Shown here: piece by piece, positions 52,222-61,353 of the stretch
Position numbering within the stretch: the stretch's first letter is position 1
Layout: each line of letters opens with the position of its first letter
Assembly (NCBI RefSeq): GCF_003751445.1
Contig: NZ_RJUU01000001.1
Coordinates: 3,105,001 to 3,169,000, forward strand
DNA from: Streptomyces sp. 840.1
GTDB taxonomy: Bacteria > Actinomycetota > Actinomycetes > Streptomycetales > Streptomycetaceae
Direction: 5' to 3'
Length of the DNA stretch: 64,000 nt
Notes under the pieces: generated by a model
The model's input: the letters and a program-made list of their open reading frames with translations, nothing else
Told to the model about the DNA's origin: nothing
Databases searched by the model: none
Translations under genes and position numbers: made by a program

Positions 52222-52340
52222 GTGACTCTCCTTGAGGGTGGGGAAGGAGGCGGGTGGCGAAGATGGGGCAAGTGGGGGGCGGGGTACGTGGGGAAAGTGG
52301 CTGGTGGCGAGACAGATGGGGGCGGAGTGACCCCGGGTGA

Positions 52341-52362
52341 TCTTGGAGAGCGCTCTCCAAGA
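52341..52362. promoter_or_regulatory. LacI-type operator upstream of the glycoside hydrolase
   Basis: TCTTGGAGAGC (52341-52351) and GCTCTCCAAGA (52352-52362) form a perfect 22-base palindrome with the core GAGAGCGCTCTC. The central CG is typical for LacI-family sugar repressors. Confidence 0.75.
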
Positions 52363-52429
52363 TGGGCCGAAAAAAGACCCCCCACCCGGGGTTCGGCCGA
52401 CCGGTCGCGCGACCGTCCGGCCGTGCGGG

Positions 52430-53539
52430 CTACGGGAGTTCGTAGTCCCCGTTGAGCACGGCGCCCTTCTCGGGGTGGTTCTCGTCATAGCCGTGCGGGT
52501 CGCACTGGAGCCCGCCCTTGACGCAGTGGGTGACCATCGCGTCGAGCGTGGCGGCGTCCCACCCGTTCATGAAGTCGTAGTGGAACGAGAAGCCCTTGCC
52601 GCTGGCCAGTTTCACCTGCGACATGTTGCCGTTGACCGGCCAGGCCATCTTGAACTCGATCATCGGCAGGGCGACGGGGTGGTCGGCCGGGCACGAGTTG
52701 TAGTTGGCGCCTCCGGCGACCGGGTACGCCATGTGGCTCTTGTGGTCGGGCGTGTCCAGGTGGATGCCGTCCCAGCAACTCGGCGCCTGGAGGCGCAGGT
52801 TGAGGTAGGTGTCCCGGCTGGTCGGGCAGCTGGCCGGGAAGTCGTAGTTCTTGAACGACTCACCGCACTCCCAGCCCTCGACGGTGCCCTTGAGGTTCTT
52901 GAACTCGTCCTGGGTCTGCATCGGGCTGCCGACGACGTACCGCAGTCCCTTCGGGAAGGGGCGCACGCTCCGGTAGTCGGTGACTCCCGACTTGTAGTAG
53001 ATGGTCTGGACGCCCTCGGGGAGGATCTTCTGCTCCCCGTTGAAGAGGCTCGGCATCCAGTACCCGGACTTGTCACCGGGCGCCAGGCACGTCGTGTCGC
53101 CGGTCTCCAGCGATGCGGCGGTGGTGTAGGCGTTGGTCGTGGTGTTGCCCATGAACGTGTGGTCGTGGGACTTGCCGGGCTGGCCCGGGTAGACGATCGG
53201 GTCGTCCGGGGCCGTGTGCGTCGGGGCGCACTTGGCCTGGAACTCGTGGAAGTACGCCGACGGCGGCACCTCCATCGAGGGGGTCACCCCGGTGACCGGC
53301 GGGTCGGCCATGATGTAGCCGTCGCCGTCCGGGTCGTCGCCCGATGCCTTGGTGGAGGCGGCCATCCCGGGCATGCCCGGCATGGAGTACGCGGCGTGCC
53401 CGGCATGCGTGCCCGCCGCCGCGACCGGCTTGTCGGTGGACGCGTTCGCTGTCGCGGCGATCCCGGCGACCCCTGCCGTGGTGAGGGTCAGCGAGGTGAA
53501 CAAGAGCAGTCCGGTGAGTGTTCTCGACCTCCGTGGCAT
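52430..53539 (-). CDS. secreted DUF1996 protein
   Basis: 369 aa from ATG 53539 behind GCAGGAGG. Signal peptide (LLLFTSLTLTTAGVAGIAAT ANA) and a short Met/Pro/Gly stretch precede DUF1996: EFQAKCAPTHTAPDDPIVYP, GQPGKSHDHTFMGNTTTNAY, YWMPSLFNGEQKILPEGVQT, ECGESFKNYDFPASCPT, LRLQAPSCWDGIHLDTPDHK, SHMAYP, and the end FHYDFMNGWDAATLDAMVTH. DUF1996 proteins are secreted, beta-rich and possibly carbohydrate-active. It shares its operator type with the glycoside hydrolase. Confidence 0.9.
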   Translation of the reverse strand: MPRRSRTLTGLLLFTSLTLTTAGVAGIAATANASTDKPVAAAGTHAGHAAYSMPGMPGMAASTKASGDDPDGDGYIMADPPVTGVTPSMEVPPSAYFHEFQAKCAPTHTAPDDPIVYPGQPGKSHDHTFMGNTTTNAYTTAASLETGDTTCLAPGDKSGYWMPSLFNGEQKILPEGVQTIYYKSGVTDYRSVRPFPKGLRYVVGSPMQTQDEFKNLKGTVEGWECGESFKNYDFPASCPTSRDTYLNLRLQAPSCWDGIHLDTPDHKSHMAYPVAGGANYNSCPADHPVALPMIEFKMAWPVNGNMSQVKLASGKGFSFHYDFMNGWDAATLDAMVTHCVKGGLQCDPHGYDENHPEKGAVLNGDYELP

Positions 53540-53576
53540 GGAGACCTCCTGCTGCGTGGGTGGGGGTGCATGAAGG

Positions 53577-53594
53577 TGGGAGAGCGCTCTCCCA
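53577..53594. promoter_or_regulatory. LacI-type operator upstream of the DUF1996 gene
   Basis: TGGGAGAGC-GCTCTCCCA, a perfect 18-base palindrome with the same GAGAGCGCTCTC core as at 52341-52362, 38 bases before the ATG. Confidence 0.75.
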
Positions 53595-54036
53595 TTCCGG
53601 AGTGTTCCGCTCCTGACAAGAGCGTGTCAATAGTTGGTGAACGACCGCCGACCCGCCCGGAGTTGCCGGGGTGCGGCGGGTTACTTCTGGTAACAGGCTG
53701 TGGCCTGGGCCGGATTGCGGATCGGCCGGTCTATGGGGCCGGGCGCCGGACTTCACCTGTGTGACAGACGGGTTCCGGGGTGGTGTCGGGCAGGTGGTTC
53801 CTGAGGGCGGACGGCACACTTCACCGGTCGGCACCCTCGCCGTGCGCCGGCCTCCGCCCGGTTGCGTACGCTGCCGGGATGACGGCCGAACCACGTGCGT
53901 GCGAAACCGGACTGCGGCAGCGACTGCTGCGGCCGGCTGATGACCAGCCGCACCGGGAGACCGGTGACGGCCGGCGCCGGACCGGGCAGCGGACCCCGCG
54001 TTCGGCGTGGTTCCCGCTCGCGATGCCGGCGGCACG
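53595..54036. other. intergenic region between DUF1996 and GNAT genes
   Basis: No firm gene. A 53-codon frame from ATG 53878 ends at TGA 54038-54040, overlapping the GNAT start (ATGA), but it has no recognisable motif and a weak ribosome-binding site. The upstream half holds the promoter of the DUF1996 gene. Confidence 0.35.
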
Positions 54037-54714
54037 ATGAGCATCGACGTACGGCCCTTCGGGCCCTTCGACCTGCCCGGCATGTACCGGGTGTGCCTGC
54101 GCACCGGCGACTCCGGCCGGGACGCGAGCGGGCTCTACGGCGACCCCGATCTGCTCCCGCACATCTACGCGGGCCCCTACCCGGCCGCCGACCCCGGCCT
54201 CACCTTCGTCGCCGCCGACGAGCAGGGGGTGCTCGGCTACGTCGTGGCGACCGCCGACACCCATGCCTTCGACGGCTGGCTGGAGGAGCACTGGTGGCCG
54301 CCGCTGCGCCGCCGCTACCCGCACCGGCCGGCCGCAGGCCCCGGCGACGGCACGCGGGACCGGAGTTGCGTGGAGCGCATCCACCGCCCCGGACCGCCGG
54401 AGCCGGACGCGGTGTACGAGCGCTACCCGGCCCACCTCCACATCGACATCCTGCCGCGCGGCCAGGGCGCGGGGCTCGGCCGCCGGCTGATGGACGCCCT
54501 GCTGGCGGCCCTGCGCGAGCGCGGGGTGCGGGGACTGCACCTGGGCGTCGGCGGCGGCAACCCGGGGGCGCACGCGTTCTACCTCCGGATGGGCTTCACG
54601 GAGGCGGACCGGCAGGACTGGGGCTCGGTGATGGTGATGGACCTGACGCGGGACGCCGAGGACGGGGCTCAGCCCTCGGGCGGCGGCATGAGGACCATCG
54701 GCCAGCCGTCGTAG
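54037..54714 (+). CDS. GNAT family N-acetyltransferase
   Basis: 225 aa from ATG 54037. YLRMGFT-type end and the acyl-CoA motif LHIDILPRGQGAGLGRRLMD (Q-x-x-G-x-G/A) are typical. The N-terminal part contains FVAADEQGVLGYVVATADTH and a long insert (RRRYPHRPAAGPGDGTRD) that GNATs related to streptothricin or histone-like acetylases also show. Substrate unknown. Its last 46 bases overlap the end of the convergent hypothetical gene. Confidence 0.85.
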   Translation: MSIDVRPFGPFDLPGMYRVCLRTGDSGRDASGLYGDPDLLPHIYAGPYPAADPGLTFVAADEQGVLGYVVATADTHAFDGWLEEHWWPPLRRRYPHRPAAGPGDGTRDRSCVERIHRPGPPEPDAVYERYPAHLHIDILPRGQGAGLGRRLMDALLAALRERGVRGLHLGVGGGNPGAHAFYLRMGFTEADRQDWGSVMVMDLTRDAEDGAQPSGGGMRTIGQPS

Positions 54715-55124
54715 TCCGCGAGCAGTGCGTCCGGTGCGACGTCCGGGCCCGCCACGTAGACGGCGGTGCCCCCGGACAGCGGCAGCGGCGCCTTCGGGGC
54801 GTCCGCTGTCCGCACGCGCAGGATCACCACGGCCTCCGGGTCGGCGGCCGAGCGGCCGGGAAACCCGTCGGGGTCCACACCGACCGCCCGCAGCCCGGCC
54901 GGGTGGACGGCGACGTCGACCGTCAGTCCGCCGCCGTCGCGGGTGTGTTCGGCCCAGCCGTCGGTCTGCAGCAGGTACGCCCACCCGTTCGCCTCGTGAC
55001 AGCAGTCGCCGAGCCGGACCAGGGCGCGCTCCCCCGGGCCGCCCTCGGGATCGACGATGAGGACGGCGGCGGGCGCATCCGGTTCGTCGGGGTCGATGCC
55101 GGTACACACATGGAGCCGGGCCAT
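54669..55124 (-). CDS. hypothetical protein
   Basis: 151 aa from ATG 55124 behind GGAGG. It begins MARLHVCTGIDPDEPDAPAA and is mostly beta, with AVLIVDPEGGPGERALVRLG, DCCHEANGWAYLLQTDGWAE and a Pro-Pro-Pro end. No family is recognised. It overlaps the convergent GNAT gene by 46 bases. Confidence 0.6.
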   Translation of the reverse strand: MARLHVCTGIDPDEPDAPAAVLIVDPEGGPGERALVRLGDCCHEANGWAYLLQTDGWAEHTRDGGGLTVDVAVHPAGLRAVGVDPDGFPGRSAADPEAVVILRVRTADAPKAPLPLSGGTAVYVAGPDVAPDALLADYDGWPMVLMPPPEG

Positions 55125-55210
55125 GGGGAGCCTCCGGGGGAGTCGGTTCGTACGGGCGGCAGTACAGCACGCGGGCAGCGGACCCCGCGGGGGACGAAGG
55201 GCCCTGGCCC

Positions 55211-56062
55211 TCAACTCGTGTGCAGCATCAGCCCGATGCCGACCACCATCAGCCCGGCCGCCGCGACGCGCGGGGCGCCGAACCGTTCCTTGAAGAACAC
55301 GGTGCCGATGGCCGCGCCGACGATGATCGAGGACTCGCGCAGGGCGGCGACCGGGGCCAGCGCCGCCCGCGTCTGCGCCCACAGCACGAGCCCGTACGCC
55401 ACCACCGACAGGGCCGCGCCGAGCAGTCCGCGTACCGCGTAGGGGCGGAGCTGGGCGGTCAGGGCGGAGCGGCGGCGGTACAGGGCGTACGCGGGGATCG
55501 CGATGCCCTCCAGGATCATCAGCCAGGCGATGTACCCGAGCGAACTGCCCGAGGCCCGTACGCCCACGCCGTCGACCGTCGTGTAGCCGGCGATGGCGAG
55601 ACCGGTCGCCAGCGCGGCGAGGATCGCGGGCCAGTGCGGGCGCTTGCCGGAGCCCCGGATACCCCACAGGGCCAGCCCGACCAGCCCCGCCGAGGCCACC
55701 GCGACGCCCGCCGTGGCCCAGCCGTCCGGGCGCTCGCCCACGAAGACGGCGGCCAGCACGGTGACGACGAGCGGGGCGGTGCCCCGGGCGATCGGGTACA
55801 TCTGCCCGAAGTCGCCCAGGGTGAACGAGCGCATCAGCAGCAGCATGTACGTGACGTGCAGGGCGGCGGAGAAGGCCAGGTACGGCCAGGCCTCCGCGGC
55901 CGGGAACGGGACGAAGCCCGCCGCGGCCGCGCCGATCAGCAGCCCGCCGCCGGAGATCAGGGTGAACGAGACCAACTGGTCCTTGATCGCGTGTGCGATG
56001 GCGTTCCAGCCGGCGTGCGTGAACGCGGCCGTCAGGACGGCTATGGCGACCAGCGGCGTCAT
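55211..56062 (-). CDS. EamA/DMT-family transporter
   Basis: 283 aa. Ten membrane helices in two EamA repeats: the first starts VAIAVLTAAFTHAGWNAIAH and contains MYPIARGTAPLVVTVLAAVF; the second contains GYIAWLMILEGIAIPAYALY and ALRESSIIVGAAIGTVFFKE with the conserved glutamate region. Probably exports or imports a small metabolite. Coupled to the upstream YbaK gene by an ATGA overlap. Confidence 0.88.
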   Translation of the reverse strand: MTPLVAIAVLTAAFTHAGWNAIAHAIKDQLVSFTLISGGGLLIGAAAAGFVPFPAAEAWPYLAFSAALHVTYMLLLMRSFTLGDFGQMYPIARGTAPLVVTVLAAVFVGERPDGWATAGVAVASAGLVGLALWGIRGSGKRPHWPAILAALATGLAIAGYTTVDGVGVRASGSSLGYIAWLMILEGIAIPAYALYRRRSALTAQLRPYAVRGLLGAALSVVAYGLVLWAQTRAALAPVAALRESSIIVGAAIGTVFFKERFGAPRVAAAGLMVVGIGLMLHTS

Positions 56063-56574
56063 GCGGTCTGCTCGCGCACGTCCACCACCGTGCCGCCCGC
56101 GTGCTCGATCAGCGTCGCCGGATCGAGCGGGAAGACCGTGTACGGGGTGCCGGCCGCCGCCCAGACCACCTCGTGCGCGAGGAGCCCCCGGTCGGCCAGC
56201 ACCCGGGTCCTGGTCCGGTGCCCGAACGGCGGAACCCCGCCGATCGCGTACCCGGTCGCCTCGCGCACCACGTCGGCGCCGGGCCGGCGGACCTTCACCG
56301 CGCCCAACTCCGCCCGCAGCCGCTCCATGTCGACCCGCGAGGAGCCGTCCATCAGGACCAGGACCGGCACCCCGTCGGCCTCGAAGATCAGCGACTTGAC
56401 GATCTCGCTCAGCGCGCAGCCGACCGCGGCGGCCGCCTCGGCGGCGGTCCGGGTGGCCTCCGGGAAGCGGCGGATCTCGACCTCGAGACCCAGCTCGCGC
56501 AGTGCCTCGGCGAATCGGGGATGGGCGGCGGCGGTGCTGCCGCCCGCCGGTGCGTTGGTGTCGGAAGTGCTCAT
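56059..56574 (-). CDS. ybaK: YbaK/EbsC-type aminoacyl-tRNA deacylase
   Basis: 171 aa from ATG 56574. The YbaK fold is seen in EAAAAVGCALSEIVKSLIFE, PVLVLMDGSSRVDMERLRAE, KVRRPGADVVREATGYAIGG, VPPFGH and TPYTVFPLDPATLIEHAGGT. The catalytic lysine is K in EIVKSLIF. These proteins remove mis-attached amino acids from tRNA (Cys-tRNA-Pro in the type member). First gene of a two-gene operon with the EamA transporter. Confidence 0.9.
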   Translation of the reverse strand: MSTSDTNAPAGGSTAAAHPRFAEALRELGLEVEIRRFPEATRTAAEAAAAVGCALSEIVKSLIFEADGVPVLVLMDGSSRVDMERLRAELGAVKVRRPGADVVREATGYAIGGVPPFGHRTRTRVLADRGLLAHEVVWAAAGTPYTVFPLDPATLIEHAGGTVVDVREQTA

Positions 56575-56695
56575 GCCCCGCACGCTATCGGCCGTGGTCG
56601 CGGGCGTGCGAGCCGGATTCGCGCAGCGGTCGCGGCGGCCGTTCCGCCCGGCCGGACGGGACGGCTCCCCGCACCTCGCTTCCCGCCCCCCGCCG

Positions 56696-58351
56696 TCACG
56701 GTCCCGCGCGCAGGACCTCCGCGACGACCGGGCCGGCCGCGTCGCCGCCGTGGCCGCCGGACTGGACGAGGGCCGCCGCGGCGAGGTCGTTGCTGTAGCC
56801 GGTGAACCAGCTGTCGGACGTGGCGTGGCCGTCGATCTCCGCCGAGCCCGTCTTGGCGCCCTTGTCACCGCCGACGTTCGCCATGGCCTGGGTCGCGGTG
56901 CCCTCCGGGGCCGTCGCGGTGTAGTGCAGCATCTCCTTCAGCTGCGCCGAGACTCCGCCCGGCAGCGGGTTCGCCGTGGCGAAGACCCGGTTGTCCAGGT
57001 TCTGCGGGACGATGTAGGGCTGCCGGAACCGGCCCCCCACGGCCGTGGCGGTGACCGACGCCATGTTCAGCGGGTTCATCTGGATCTTGCCCTGGCCGAT
57101 GAACGACGCGGCCGTCTCCGCGCCTTCGGAGAGCGGCACCTTGCCGTCGAACGTCGCGATGCCGGTCCGCCAGACCTGGCCGATTCCGAAGTACTCACCG
57201 GCCTCCTCACGGAGCGCGGTGTCCCGCTTGCCGCTCCCCAGCGGGAGTATCGGCTTGATGAAAGCGGTGTTGCAGGACCTGGCGAAGGCCCGCTTCAACG
57301 TGGGGCCGTCCGTCATGGAGAAGCCGTCCAGGTTGTTGAACGTCACGCCCTCCCAGGTCAGCGAGGACGGGCACTCGACCGCCCCGTTCGCGCTGCCGAG
57401 ACCGTGCTGGATGATCATCGCGGCGGTCACGATCTTCATCGTCGAGCCGGGGGCCACCGAGCCCTTCCGTGCCGCGTCGTAGCCGTCCGACCGGTTGTTG
57501 GCGATGGCCCGGATCGCGCCGGTCGACGGTTCGACGGCCGCCACGGACGACTGGTCGAACTTCTTCACGCCCCGCTCGGCCGCCGCCTGGATGCGCGCGT
57601 CCAGCGTGGTCTGCACCCTGCCCGGCTTCCCCTTCGTCAGGGTCAGCAGCGTCGTGTCCGGGGCGTCCGCGTTCTCGCTGTTGATCCAGGTCTCGATGCC
57701 CGCGGTGCCGCCGGCCTTCTCGCCGTACTTCTTGCGCAGTTCGTCCAGGATGCCGCCGAGCGAGGGGTACTTCTCCTTGGTGAGCACCTGGCCGTTGCGG
57801 TCGACCGCCTCGATCGACGCGGTCGAGGCCTCGCCCGTCTCCAGCGTCTCGCCCTTCTTCAGCTGCGGGTGGACGACGGAGGGCTTCCAGTCGACGAGCG
57901 CGTGGCCGGTGGACACCCCGCGCACCACGGTCAGTTCGGACTCGTACGACCAGGGCTTCGTCTTCCCCTTGTAGGAGACCGTCGCCCTGACCGTGTACGG
58001 GACCTTCGCGCCGGTTGCCGTGCCGGGGGTGATCACGGCCTTGGTGACGTGCGCGGACTCGCTGTACTGCGTCAGGAGCGGTCCGGCGTCGGCCGGGTTG
58101 TTGGTGAGCTGGGACGCGATGTCCGCGTCGCCCTTCGCCCACGCCGCGAGAAACTTCTTCGACGTCTCGGCTGTCTCCTGCTTGGTGACCGGGCCGGTCC
58201 GCACCTCGTCCGACGAGGCCGTGGTCTCCGTACCGCCCCCGACGCCGCTGTCCCCGAGCCCGTCCAGGATGTTGTACGCCCCGTAGCCGACCCCGCCGAC
58301 CACTACGGCGAACACCCCGCCGATTATTCCTACCTTCGCTCCACTGCGCAT
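56696..58351 (-). CDS. penicillin-binding protein, transpeptidase (class B/MecA-like)
   Basis: 551 aa from ATG 58351. A short cytoplasmic start and one membrane helix (VGIIGGVFAVVVGGVGYGAY) precede a MecA-type NTF2-like domain (TSKKFLAAWAKGDADIASQL), a dimerisation domain, and the transpeptidase with SxxK as GSTMK (about residue 304), SxN as RSCNTAF (about 360) and KTG as GAKTGSAE (about 500). It crosslinks peptidoglycan outside the membrane. Divergent length from PBP2/FtsI: no PASTA domain. Confidence 0.92.
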   Translation of the reverse strand: MRSGAKVGIIGGVFAVVVGGVGYGAYNILDGLGDSGVGGGTETTASSDEVRTGPVTKQETAETSKKFLAAWAKGDADIASQLTNNPADAGPLLTQYSESAHVTKAVITPGTATGAKVPYTVRATVSYKGKTKPWSYESELTVVRGVSTGHALVDWKPSVVHPQLKKGETLETGEASTASIEAVDRNGQVLTKEKYPSLGGILDELRKKYGEKAGGTAGIETWINSENADAPDTTLLTLTKGKPGRVQTTLDARIQAAAERGVKKFDQSSVAAVEPSTGAIRAIANNRSDGYDAARKGSVAPGSTMKIVTAAMIIQHGLGSANGAVECPSSLTWEGVTFNNLDGFSMTDGPTLKRAFARSCNTAFIKPILPLGSGKRDTALREEAGEYFGIGQVWRTGIATFDGKVPLSEGAETAASFIGQGKIQMNPLNMASVTATAVGGRFRQPYIVPQNLDNRVFATANPLPGGVSAQLKEMLHYTATAPEGTATQAMANVGGDKGAKTGSAEIDGHATSDSWFTGYSNDLAAAALVQSGGHGGDAAGPVVAEVLRAGP

Positions 58352-58375
58352 TCCTGCAGTCCCCCTCCCCAGGAG

Positions 58376-58401
58376 GCCTCCTTGAACGTGTTCAAGGAGG
58401 C
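58376..58401. promoter_or_regulatory. palindrome between pmt and the PBP gene
   Basis: GCCTCCTTGAAC-GT-GTTCAAGGAGGC: perfect 12-base arms (58376-58387, 58390-58401). It lies 25 bases upstream of the PBP start and 90 bases after the pmt stop, so it may be a terminator for pmt or an operator for the PBP gene. Confidence 0.6.
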
Positions 58402-58491
58402 TTTCCCGGCACCCTACGGGAACGCTGAGACAGCGGAGACGGTTGTTATCGGAATGCGATCCGTGATCCGGCCTGATGCAAACAAAAGGCC

Positions 58492-60270
58492 CTAGATCCA
58501 GGTGTCCAGCCACATCCGGTCGCGCCAGGAGTTCTCCGGAATCGGGGTCCCCGTGTACAGCGGCCAGAAATAGATGAAGTTCCAGACGATCAGCAGGACC
58601 AGCACGCCCGCCGCGACCGCCCCCAGCGTGCGGCGCCGTTCGCCCGAGGGGTCGCCGGTGGACAGGCCCAGTTCGTGTCTGGTTCCGGTACCCGCCGCCG
58701 GCCCCAGCATCGCGCCGATCATCATCGCCACCGCGAGGCACAGGAACGGCACGAACACCACCGCGTAGAAGACGAAGATGGTGCGCTCCTGGTACAGGAA
58801 CCACGGCGCCCAGCCCGCCGCGACGCCGCACGCGATCGCGCCCGCCCGCCAGTCGCGGCGGAAGACCCAGCGCCACAGCACGTACACCAGCGCGAAGCAT
58901 GAGGCCCACCACAGCAGCGGTGTGCCGAGTGCCAGCACCTCGCGGGCGCACTTGCCGGTCTCCGACGCGGCGCAGCCGTTCTGCTCCTCGTAGAAGTACG
59001 AGACCGGGCGGCCCATCACGATCCAGCTCCACGGATTGGACTGGTAGGTGTGCCCGGACGTCAGGTTCACGTGGAACTCGTAGACCTGGTACTCGTAGTG
59101 CCACAGGCTGCGCACCCAGTCCGGCAGCCAGGTCCAGCTGCCGCCCTTGCCGTCGGTCGCCGCCCAGTCCCGGTAGTAGCCGTGCCGGGCGGGGGAGTTC
59201 TGGATGATCCAGCCGGTCCACGAGGCCACGTAGGTCAGGATCGCCACCGGCACCGTGGAGACGAACGCCGGGACCAGGTCCCGCTTCAGCACCGCCAGGT
59301 ACGGCCGCATGGCGCCCGCCGTACGCCGCGCGCCCACGTCCCACAGGACCGTCAGCAGGCCGAACGCGACCAGGACGTACAGCCCGTTCCACTTGGTGGC
59401 GGAGGCCAGTCCGAGCATGAGCCCGGCCGCGATCCGCCACGGCCGCCAGCCGAGCCGCAGCCGCTCCGCCACGGCGACGTCCGGCCGCAGCACCCCGTCC
59501 GCGTCGACCGGCAGCGCGGCTGCGAGCCGGCGCCGCGCCCAGTCCCGGTCGATCAGCAGACAGCCGAACGAGGCCAGCACGAAGAACATCAGCACCAGGT
59601 CGAGCAGCGCGGTGCGGCTCATCACGAAGTGCAGCCCGTCCACCGTGAGCAGCGCCCCCGCCAGACACCCCAGGAACGTCGAGCGGAACAGCCTGCGGCC
59701 GATCCGGCACAGCATCAGCACCGACAGGGTGCCGAGCACCGCGACCATGAACCGCCAGCCGAACGGCGTGAAGCCGAAGATCTGCTCGCCGATCCCGATG
59801 ATCCACTTGCCGACCGGCGGATGCACCACATAGCCGGGGTCGACCGGGATGTTCACCTTGGACGGGTCGGCGAGGATCAGCTTGTCGACGTCCTTGGGCC
59901 AGGCCCCCTCGTAGCCCTGGTTGACCAGCGCCCAGGAGTCCTTGGCGTAGTACGTCTCATCGAATATCACCGCGTGCGGGCTGCCCAGGTTCCAGAACCG
60001 CAGCACCCCGGCGACGAGCGCCACCAGCAGCGGACCGCCCCAGGCCGACCAGCGCAGCAGCCGGTCCGCGAGCACCGGGGGCACCCCGAGTACCGCCCAC
60101 AGCCGGCTCCCGGGGCGGGTGTACGGCGGAACCAGCCGTTCCCGCAACCCGATACCGGGGCGCGGTGAATGGCCGAAGCGGCGCAGCCGCTGCTGCCAGG
60201 AAGTCGGCTCCGGGCCGTACTGATCCCCGGCGTCTTGGCCCTGCCGGGCATCGGGCGCTGTACTCGTCAC
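58492..60270 (-). CDS. pmt: dolichyl-phosphate-mannose--protein mannosyltransferase
   Basis: 592 aa from GTG 60270 (VTSTAPDARQGQDAG...). GT39-type polytopic enzyme: loop-1 catalytic acidic pair in AVIFDETYYAKDSWALVNQG, VHPPVGKWIIGIGEQIFGFT, GLHFVMSRTALLDLVLMFFV, LGLASATKWNGLYVLVAFG, and the C-terminal loop WDWMV-like region FVFYAVVFVPFLCLAVAMMI. It O-mannosylates secreted proteins and is needed for phage and phosphate-related phenotypes in Streptomyces. It is divergent from rsmI, the usual order in the genus. Confidence 0.93.
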   Translation of the reverse strand: MTSTAPDARQGQDAGDQYGPEPTSWQQRLRRFGHSPRPGIGLRERLVPPYTRPGSRLWAVLGVPPVLADRLLRWSAWGGPLLVALVAGVLRFWNLGSPHAVIFDETYYAKDSWALVNQGYEGAWPKDVDKLILADPSKVNIPVDPGYVVHPPVGKWIIGIGEQIFGFTPFGWRFMVAVLGTLSVLMLCRIGRRLFRSTFLGCLAGALLTVDGLHFVMSRTALLDLVLMFFVLASFGCLLIDRDWARRRLAAALPVDADGVLRPDVAVAERLRLGWRPWRIAAGLMLGLASATKWNGLYVLVAFGLLTVLWDVGARRTAGAMRPYLAVLKRDLVPAFVSTVPVAILTYVASWTGWIIQNSPARHGYYRDWAATDGKGGSWTWLPDWVRSLWHYEYQVYEFHVNLTSGHTYQSNPWSWIVMGRPVSYFYEEQNGCAASETGKCAREVLALGTPLLWWASCFALVYVLWRWVFRRDWRAGAIACGVAAGWAPWFLYQERTIFVFYAVVFVPFLCLAVAMMIGAMLGPAAGTGTRHELGLSTGDPSGERRRTLGAVAAGVLVLLIVWNFIYFWPLYTGTPIPENSWRDRMWLDTWI

Positions 60271-60332
60271 CGCGCCATCGTAGGGAACGCATCTGTGCGA
60301 GTGGTGCCGCCCGTGCTGGGAGGATGGACGTT

Positions 60333-61220
60333 GTGACGGAGACGACTGGAACGCTGGTACTCGCAGGGACCCCCATCGGCGATGTGGCGGACGCCCCGCC
60401 ACGCCTCGCCGCCGAACTGGAGACGGCCGACGTCGTCGCCGCCGAGGACACCCGCCGGCTGCGCCGGCTGACCCAGGCGCTGGGCATCCACACCACGGGG
60501 CGTGTCGTGTCCTACTTCGAGGGCAACGAGTCGGCGCGCACGCCGGAACTCGTCGAGGCGCTGACCGGCGGGGCCCGCGTGCTGCTGGTCACGGACGCCG
60601 GGATGCCGTCCGTCTCCGACCCCGGCTACCGGCTCGTCGCCGCAGCCGTGGAGCAGGACATCAAGGTCACCGCGGTGCCCGGACCGTCCGCCGTGCTCAC
60701 GGCGCTCGCGCTGTCCGGGCTGCCGGTGGACCGGTTCTGCTTCGAGGGCTTCCTGCCGCGCAAGGGCGGCGAGCGCCTCGGCAAGCTGCGCGAGGTCGCG
60801 GGCGAGCGCCGCACCATGGTCTTCTTCGAGGCCCCGCACCGGCTCGACGACACCCTGGCCGCGATGGCCGAGGTCTTCGGGGCCGACCGGCGCGCCGCCG
60901 TCTGCCGGGAGCTGACCAAGACCTACGAGGAAGTGAAGCGCGGTCCGCTGGGCGAACTGGCGGCCTGGGCGGCCGAGGGCGTACGCGGCGAGATCACCGT
61001 CGTCGTCGAGGGCGCGGCCGACTCCGGGGCCGAGGAACTGGACGCCGCGGAGCTGGTGCGCAGGGTGCAGGTGCGAGAGGAGGCGGGGGAGCGGCGCAAG
61101 GAGGCGATCGCCGCCGTCGCCGCCGACGCCGGCCTGCCCAAACGCGAGGTGTTCGACGCGGTGGTGGCAGCAAAGAACGCGGCTCGGACCGGCCCGTCGG
61201 AGGGCAAAGGACTATCGTGA
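60333..61220 (+). CDS. rsmI: 16S rRNA 2'-O-methyltransferase RsmI
   Basis: 295 aa; GTG 60333 chosen because GGGAGG lies nine bases upstream, whereas ATG 60324 abuts it. Tetrapyrrole-methylase fold: TLVLAGTPIGDVADAPPRLA, VVAAEDTRRLRRLTQALGIH, SYFEGNESARTPELVE, LVTDAGMPSVSDPGYRLVAA, VPGPSAVLTALALSGLP, FEGFLPRK, MVFFEAPHRLDDTLAAMAEV. It methylates C1402 of 16S rRNA. The family's usual GTPIGN reads GTPIGD here. Confidence 0.95.
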   Translation: MTETTGTLVLAGTPIGDVADAPPRLAAELETADVVAAEDTRRLRRLTQALGIHTTGRVVSYFEGNESARTPELVEALTGGARVLLVTDAGMPSVSDPGYRLVAAAVEQDIKVTAVPGPSAVLTALALSGLPVDRFCFEGFLPRKGGERLGKLREVAGERRTMVFFEAPHRLDDTLAAMAEVFGADRRAAVCRELTKTYEEVKRGPLGELAAWAAEGVRGEITVVVEGAADSGAEELDAAELVRRVQVREEAGERRKEAIAAVAADAGLPKREVFDAVVAAKNAARTGPSEGKGLS

Positions 61221-61353
61221 AAGGCAAAGCGAAAGCCGCGTACCGGCCCCTTTTGCCACGAGAAGGCCAAGACCGCTCAAACACTCGACAGGGGCTGGTG
61301 CGCTCCCGCCGGTAAAGGCGTCCACTGGATAACAGGACGCATTCTCCGGAGTG

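Noticed and set aside
53878..54040. 53-aa frame overlapping the GNAT start
   Set aside because: The ATGA overlap is suggestive, but composition is Arg/Ala/Pro-rich, the ribosome-binding site is weak and no motif is seen.
56696..59806. 1036-aa minus-strand open frame joining Pmt-region and PBP
   Set aside because: Its upstream half is an out-of-frame reading of pmt; the genuine PBP starts at ATG 58351.
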